A DNA stretch of 64,000 nt, from positions 372,001 through 436,000 of the forward strand of contig CAJQUW010012889.1 in the NCBI GenBank assembly GCA_907163375.1, read 5' to 3'. This DNA is from Prostheceraeus crozeri. Lineage: Eukaryota; Platyhelminthes; Polycladida; Euryleptidae. The notes under the pieces are model-generated. The model saw nothing but the letters and a program-made list of their open reading frames with translations. It made no database searches and was not told where the DNA came from. This document shows, one piece after another, positions 58,490-64,000 of the stretch. Made by a program: the position numbers and the translations under genes. Every line of letters starts with the position of its first letter. Position 1 is the stretch's first letter.

Positions 58490-58671
58490 CCGTTTTGCTT
58501 GCACTTGCCAAAGTATATGAAAAACAAATAGAGAGAGACAAACATTTCATTGCTCTCAAAAATGTGAAATGCGCTGTTGATGTGGATGATTTTGCGTCAT
58601 TAGTAGTTCGCATGAGTAGGTCTACTAATGAAATTGACGACCGTGAACCGCTTCCTATAAGTCTCCTATAA
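58490..58671 (+). CDS. possible terminal exon, unknown product
   Basis: After an acceptor-like CTTAAGCAG (58477-58485) the frame reads YTVLLALAKVYEKQIERDKH, then FIALKNVKCAVDVDDFASLV and DDREPLPISLL before a stop. Composition is protein-like (amphipathic helix, charged). No family recognised and no partner exon found. Confidence 0.2.
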
Positions 58672-58689
58672 GGCCCGTGTGAAAGATCT

Positions 58690-59745
58690 CATTGAGTTAA
58701 ATTGCTCCAATGTCACGCTTGGATTATCTATGTCACCGAAATCAAAAATTCTTTGTGCAACCTACGGGAAGATTTCGATCTGTTTTAAAAAATACATATA
58801 GCACGAATTAATAAAATAGTTATGAGTTTGATAGAATTTCTGTGATCTCAATTGTCTTATTATTAAGTGAGATTTCGTAATGTGTAGATATAGAACAATT
58901 GCATTATCGCATTGCAAAATTATGACGCAAACTTCGCTTGGGTAGTTAAAGTAATTTCTGATGCATCCGCTCTCATGTCAAAGGTAATCCAAGTATATGG
59001 CGTTGAAGCAGTATAGTCTCAGTGTGCTATCTCTTTTGAGAGCTGAGAGTTGACTTTTTGGGGTTTGCAATGCTGCAAATTTTGAATTTCCGTAATTTGC
59101 ATCAAGCATCTAGAATGGAGTTTTCCGATACCCTCTGAGGGCAATCTTTTCACATGTGTTGAGAAGTGATTGAATTTGAGTATAACAATGTGCAGCATGA
59201 AGTTCACTATCGTAAGCTTCAGTGGTACTCATGCGATCCACTGACGTCGCTAAGATAGTTCCATGTCAACATCTTATACTGTACATGCATGAATATGGTA
59301 AAACTCTAACTGTAAGTTCTATTTCACTTTTCTGATAAGTACTAAACGACTATTTCTTTTCAAACATGCATGCATTGTTGCAGAAAATTCTTCAGTACTT
59401 ATGAGTCCACAGCTCAGCTTAGCGAGAAACATGAATTCAACATAATCGCCATGGTCTGTGGGCTTATATAAGCGGGCATGCGTTATTTCAAAATTTAGAA
59501 AATTGAATCAGATAAAGCGACCAAACGACCTAAATCTAATGACTGTTCTAGAGTAAGTGTCGTGGCAGTTCAGAAACTTTATTCAAATCATACTATATGG
59601 TTTGTCTAAAATACTCCAATCCAATATGGTTTTACTAAAATACTGTATTAAGCAATCTAGCAAACAACAGTGGCTAAGTAATTAAATTAAATGAGCAAGA
59701 ACTTAAATCAATGACTAAACAACTTATTTTAGATCACAAGAGTTG
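58690..59745. other. no confirmed gene
   Basis: AT-rich; a TATATAA word at 59465 has no gene downstream. Confidence 0.4.
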
Positions 59746-59748
59746 CTA

Positions 59749-60454
59749 CTCCGGCAGACACAGTGAGTTTCTGCAGGGAGCCAGGCCAAAAGTGAGATTT
59801 TCACAGAATTACGTTTACCCTATGCCTACTACAAATTTTCAGGCCTGCTGTGTTCTGCCTGGTTTCTCTTCTTGTCAGGCAGGATCAAAGAAATACGCAT
59901 GTTAATCCAATGGGGCGCAGATTGAAGTTTTTGGCAAAAATGAAACTTTTTATGTTTTCTTATGCTGAGTGAAAGTACTAAGTCTAAAGCCATGATTTTT
60001 GACATGGAATTTCCTCAGATCATTTCCTATCATGTTCAGGTACTTCTGTCTATGAGGCTAAATACATGTTGAATTGGCAAGCTTCTTATGTCGACAAGCT
60101 TTTTGCCAATTTGATGCGTATTTGACCACATTCTTGTATACATCGCCGATAAGAAGCGTGATAATAACACACAAACATGATAGGAAATGACCTGAAGACA
60201 TTCCATGTCAAAAATTATTACTCTAGAATTTTCACTCAATAGTAGAAAACACAGAGAATTTCATTTTAACAAAAAACTCCAATCTGCATCCCATTGTATT
60301 AAAATGTGCCTTTCTTTGATCGTGTTTGACAAGAAGAGGAACCAGGCAGAGCTCGATAGACGTGCAGATTTGTAGTAGGCACAGGATATGCGCATTCTGT
60401 GAAAGTTTCAGTTTCGGCCTCTTTCCCTGGAGAAAATCATTGTGGCTGCCGGAC
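59749..60454. mobile_element. palindromic foldback MITE, copy 3
   Basis: Same family as 45394-46116: CTCCGGCAGACACAGTGAG at the left, GGCTGCCGGAC at the right, with inner words TCTTCTTGTCAGGCAGGATC and GACATGGAATTTCCTCAG in inverted pairs. More diverged than copy 2; TA is present on the left side only. Confidence 0.85.
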
Positions 60455-61580
60455 TGTGTAGTGTAGCTAAATGTTGAATAAATGCCTATCACACGAAACA
60501 GGTCTAGCTATCCTTATTTTTTGTTCGCATTGATCATGCCGTCTTTTTTGCCTGCTGCGTATTTCTGCATCAAATACAGCATTGTGTTCTACACGTTGAA
60601 AAGATAAGATTACAACTAGTTTTGATTGATGATTTGTCGACTACAAAATTTGTTATGAAATTGTGTTAGTAATTAAGTTATAGGACAGAGAGCGCTGAAA
60701 GAATAAGCTATCAGCGTTCGACCTCCTCCACCAGCCGATATTGTTCGCAGTGGTCATGTCGAACGTACTGTGGTTTAAGTAATGTGAAGAAAGATCTTTC
60801 TGCATTCCAGTGGTGAGGAAGTATTGATTGTGGGATGAAGATATGTGATCGCTGTTTTCTCTATCTACATCGAACGTGTTGTTCAGGTACTATTTCAAAA
60901 AATTGTCTATTATCTTGTTCTAAGTCGCGCTGCTATGCTCGCAGACTAAACATCAATCGAGAAAGTTGCTTCTTTTTCTTTTGACGCACTACTTGTACAT
61001 TTTTGCATTTTATTCATATTAACTTTTCCAGATAGCCTCATCCACCGAAAGATGGGTATTCATGTGTTTGCGAGCCAAATGAATAGAATTTTGCGTATTT
61101 GCTCGCATATGTGCATATTTGCTCAATATGTTGTTGAATCGGCACAAAAAGATTGTAATTCTTCTTGTTAACAGAGGTCATTTTGTTAAAGATGGTGCCA
61201 CACTTATCTTGTGTAAACATATGAACTTGTCGCAACAGTTCAGAATTTTTTCATAAGGAGTTTTTTTGATCGTTGGTTGATTTTCCTGCTGACGAAACTA
61301 AAATGTGACTCACTGGTGTCGAGATTTGTGTTTGATAACATGTGTTTTTCGTTCGCCCATTGTTTTATGATAATTTTCAATTTGTGTGTTATGAAAAAAA
61401 TTGACTTTGTCTGGTTTCCCTGTGGGAGTGCTCATTAGTCCTGCTAAGGAGTACCTATCATTCTATGATTATGTAAACTTCTGAAATATTTGCATATATT
61501 TTTTACAACATTGCACATCATTTGGAATTATATGAAACCTTTACAATGAAAATAAAATTTTGTGTACTAATAAATTTGCT
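60455..61580. other. no confirmed gene
   Basis: Short open stretches without family resemblance. Confidence 0.4.
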
Positions 61581-61587
61581 TTCTATG

Positions 61588-61739
61588 TATCTCTTGATGG
61601 TCTCTCTGGAACCGTTTATTTTAGTCCTCGTCTCTCAAGTATCAATGATAGAAACATCATTGATGATTACATAGCTCGGAATAGACAAAAATTAATTGAT
61701 CAGATGGGAATGCTAGGAAATAATTATAGGGAAAGGTAA
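61588..61739 (+). CDS. possible exon just inside a CACTG terminus
   Basis: The frame reads LDGLSGTVYFSPRLSSINDR, then NIIDDYIARNRQKLIDQMGM and NNYRER, with an intact donor (GGGAAAG then GTAATC at about 61736). It looks like real coding text, but I do not recognise the family and the acceptor is unclear. Its position about 320 bp inside the terminus at 62061 raises the possibility that it belongs to that element. Confidence 0.25.
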
Positions 61740-61864
61740 TCCTTTCCAATAGCAAAAAATTCTGTATCCGTAGTCTACTTATGTACTGAAATCAGTAGTG
61801 CAGTCTCACATGCGAAATTGTACGTGGCCATGCATTTTGCGGTGGAGCGAGCCAATAGGAATTC

Positions 61865-62061
61865 AGGAATTGCATGAACTCACGGCAACACTCGCCACGA
61901 ATTCCCGTGCAATTGGCAACAATAGGGCGTGGCATGATAATGTTTAACAGCTGCATTCGTTCGTAGCGAGTGTTGGCCAGTCGTACTTCCTGGTGTTCAC
62001 TTTTGTTGCCAATGTTTCGTGGTGAGTTAGTGGCGACTTTGGTGGCGAGGCATTTACAGTG
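61865..62061 (-). repeat. CACTG-type terminus, CGCCACGAA family (right end)
   Basis: Reading inward on the minus strand, CACTGTAAATGCCTCGCCAC is followed by CGCCACTAACTC, CACCACGAAAC and further ACTCGCCACGAA words. TA follows the end at 62062-62063. It pairs with 43736-44065. Confidence 0.7.
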
Positions 62062-62063
62062 TA

Positions 62064-64000
62064 TGTAGAATTCATCAATTGTTTAGAAGTTAATCTAGTA
62101 CAAGCAAGCTATTCTCAAGTAGGCCTACAGGCCTATGAGATGAATTAAATTGCTGGATTCTTGACAAGGGGTAGTTGGAATAGCAGATAGAAACTGTGAA
62201 TCCACCACTCTACCACTGATGTCGAAACAGCCTGAAATTCGATAATTGAATTATCGAAGAAATCAAGCTAGCCTACTATTGAAATACTTTATCCTCGTCT
62301 ACATGGATAACTTGAGCAGATAATGCCGTTATCGGATAAGTCTAGTGCCTAATCGAGTACAAACATAAGCTCAAATGATAGATGTGAACCATTGTCTTCA
62401 CTAAGCTTGAAAAAATCTTCAGAAATCGAAGTTTGATTGGGAAAATGTAAAAGAAAAACTGGAAAACTAATTCACCAGGTCAATTAATGAAATTCACGAA
62501 AACAAGCTTTATAATGCATAATGTGCATGTTATAAATATATCATACCAGTTAGAAAAATTAATGTTACATATGGAGTTTACTGAAACTAGAATTGCTTTT
62601 CCTTCGTTGTTTAATTGAAACTTTGAAACGGTGAAATGAAAAGATAGGCCTGTATAATTAACCGAAACAGCGGTCAGTTCCCTAATGAGGCTCTCACCAG
62701 ATAATATTTTTCATTGAATAATTATGGGAATGAGAGTTATTATCGAACACGTTTGTACAAAACACAATACTTTCTTATGTCGACATTTCTCAACACTTAA
62801 AAATCCTAACACTATTCGCGATTTCACAGGAGCGACTAAATGGTCTGAAAAAATGCTTTTCTGGACATATTTAGCCGCACAAAATATGGTGCATAATAAC
62901 AATTTCAAATTTACAACTTTTGCGTTCAGTATAAAAATGGGTTGGAAGAACTCGGCATTCCCCAGTTCACAAGGAAGCGCACTATTTTGTTCACCGTCCA
63001 CGATAATATTCTGTAACCCCACTGACTACCTATTAATTACCGTAAGATATGACGAGTAGTCCGTACTCTTGGGACCATGATTCCCTATCTTTCACAAAGC
63101 GCGCCATCTGCTCTTTTTATAAATCAAATTCTCTCAGTCAATGCCGAAATGTTTGTCTGGTTATTCGCATTTTGGCACACTGTTGCCAGTATTTGTTGGT
63201 AATCTCCCCCACGTTTTCAAATTTGTCTAAAATCCTTAGAATTGAATCAGTCGTCACACAACTTCAGCTCCAAATTTTGAGATTATCTTCTATGCAAAAT
63301 TTTATCAAATCGGACAGGTGATTTTGAATTTTAGATTACAAATTTAAGTGCAACGATGTCAGCAACTTGATCTGACTTCGTCTGTTCGACGCATTATTGT
63401 TGTGTGCATTGTTCTCTCTCCCTCTCCGTCTCATCATTGCTGTCAAAAATCTTCCCATGACCACTACCCTACAACACATTTCTGAAGTTAAATATGGCAA
63501 ATGGAAAGGATGTGGTATGGGTTATTATACTTCATGAGTTGTCGCGACATAACTTTGTTGACCTACATGTAGTGCTACCTGCTCAGTGCTGAGACGATGT
63601 CAGGCACTGATCAAGTCGCTGACATCGCTACACTTCACGTTATCGTCCCTAATTCAAAAAACACTTGTCCGATTTGCATAAACATTTGCATGTGGTTAGA
63701 ACATATACTCAAATACTTGTATCTGAAGTTTTGTGATTTATTCGTTTAAACTGATGATTTTAGACAAATTTGAAAAGGTGGGGAGATGACCCATAAATAC
63801 CCGATTGATTACATACGAATGTTTTTTATTAATCAATATGGTACAAGCTCTCTTGAATAGCGGACTTGAAATCAGCAAAAGAAAAATTTAGTAAAATGAA
63901 TTATTATCTGAAAATGACGATCTATGGTTGTTAAATAATATGTAGGAGTAATGAATGAGCCTCCCCAATGAAAAAATAATTATCTAAATACAGCGTTGAG
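62064..64000. other. no confirmed gene
   Basis: Two open stretches on opposite strands overlap at 62711-63059 (103 and 111 residues). Neither has a recognisable domain or splice context, so I leave them uncalled. Confidence 0.4.

Noticed and set aside
62711-63059. Overlapping open stretches on both strands
   Set aside because: Neither shows a known motif; the overlap argues that at least one is chance.

Overview
The window looks like nuclear DNA of a metazoan, most likely an aquatic invertebrate; the phylum cannot be read from it. It is AT-rich. It holds a spliced gene for a secreted multidomain protein (F5/8-type C, fucolectin-like domains plus a PAN/Apple domain) with standard GT-AG introns. 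It is full of animal transposable elements: Penelope-like elements with GIY-YIG endonucleases, several non-LTR retrotransposons, piggyBac, Tc1/mariner, pogo/Tigger, hAT-like MITEs, a tRNA-derived SINE and one short LTR remnant. Nothing bacterial is present.

Layout. 1-553: little besides a hAT-type terminal repeat. 553-4823 and 15521-19030 are the two arms of a large inverted duplication. Each arm holds the last two exons of an F5/8+PAN gene and the same two degenerate non-LTR elements, so the elements predate the duplication. The spacer (4824-15520) holds two Penelope-like fragments and a TIR element with CACTG ends, which contains a foldback-type Tc1 derivative. 18317-25737 carries the F5/8+PAN gene in four minus-strand exons; its introns hold a palindromic MITE, an LTR remnant and LINE pieces. 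27990-29060 holds pogo and piggyBac remnants. 29077-30187 is an unusual signal-peptide plus octapeptide-repeat ORF made from a 24-bp minisatellite, whose 5' region is a duplicate of the 5' region at 37060-37503. 32370-37111 holds a second minisatellite, a Penelope-like insertion with a 13-bp target duplication, and an F5/8 exon split by an apparently complete piggyBac transposon. 37500-64000 holds no gene I could confirm and is mostly repeats: MITEs, SINE, LINE 3' ends, Tigger, two mariner-type elements, foldback elements, and two matching CACTG termini 18 kb apart.

How the parts fit. The minus-strand exons from 37111 down to 18317 all use compatible phases (phase 1 at each F5/8 module border). 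They could be one gene encoding signal peptide, F5/8, Thr-rich linker, F5/8, PAN, or two tandem copies that have partly decayed. The left arm ends in a second, convergent copy of the 3' end. Such proteins are typically secreted glycan-binding (F-type lectin) molecules, so this may be a small lectin cluster reshaped by transposons: one exon is split by piggyBac, one F5/8 exon is replaced by a minisatellite ORF, and one 3' end is duplicated in inverted orientation.
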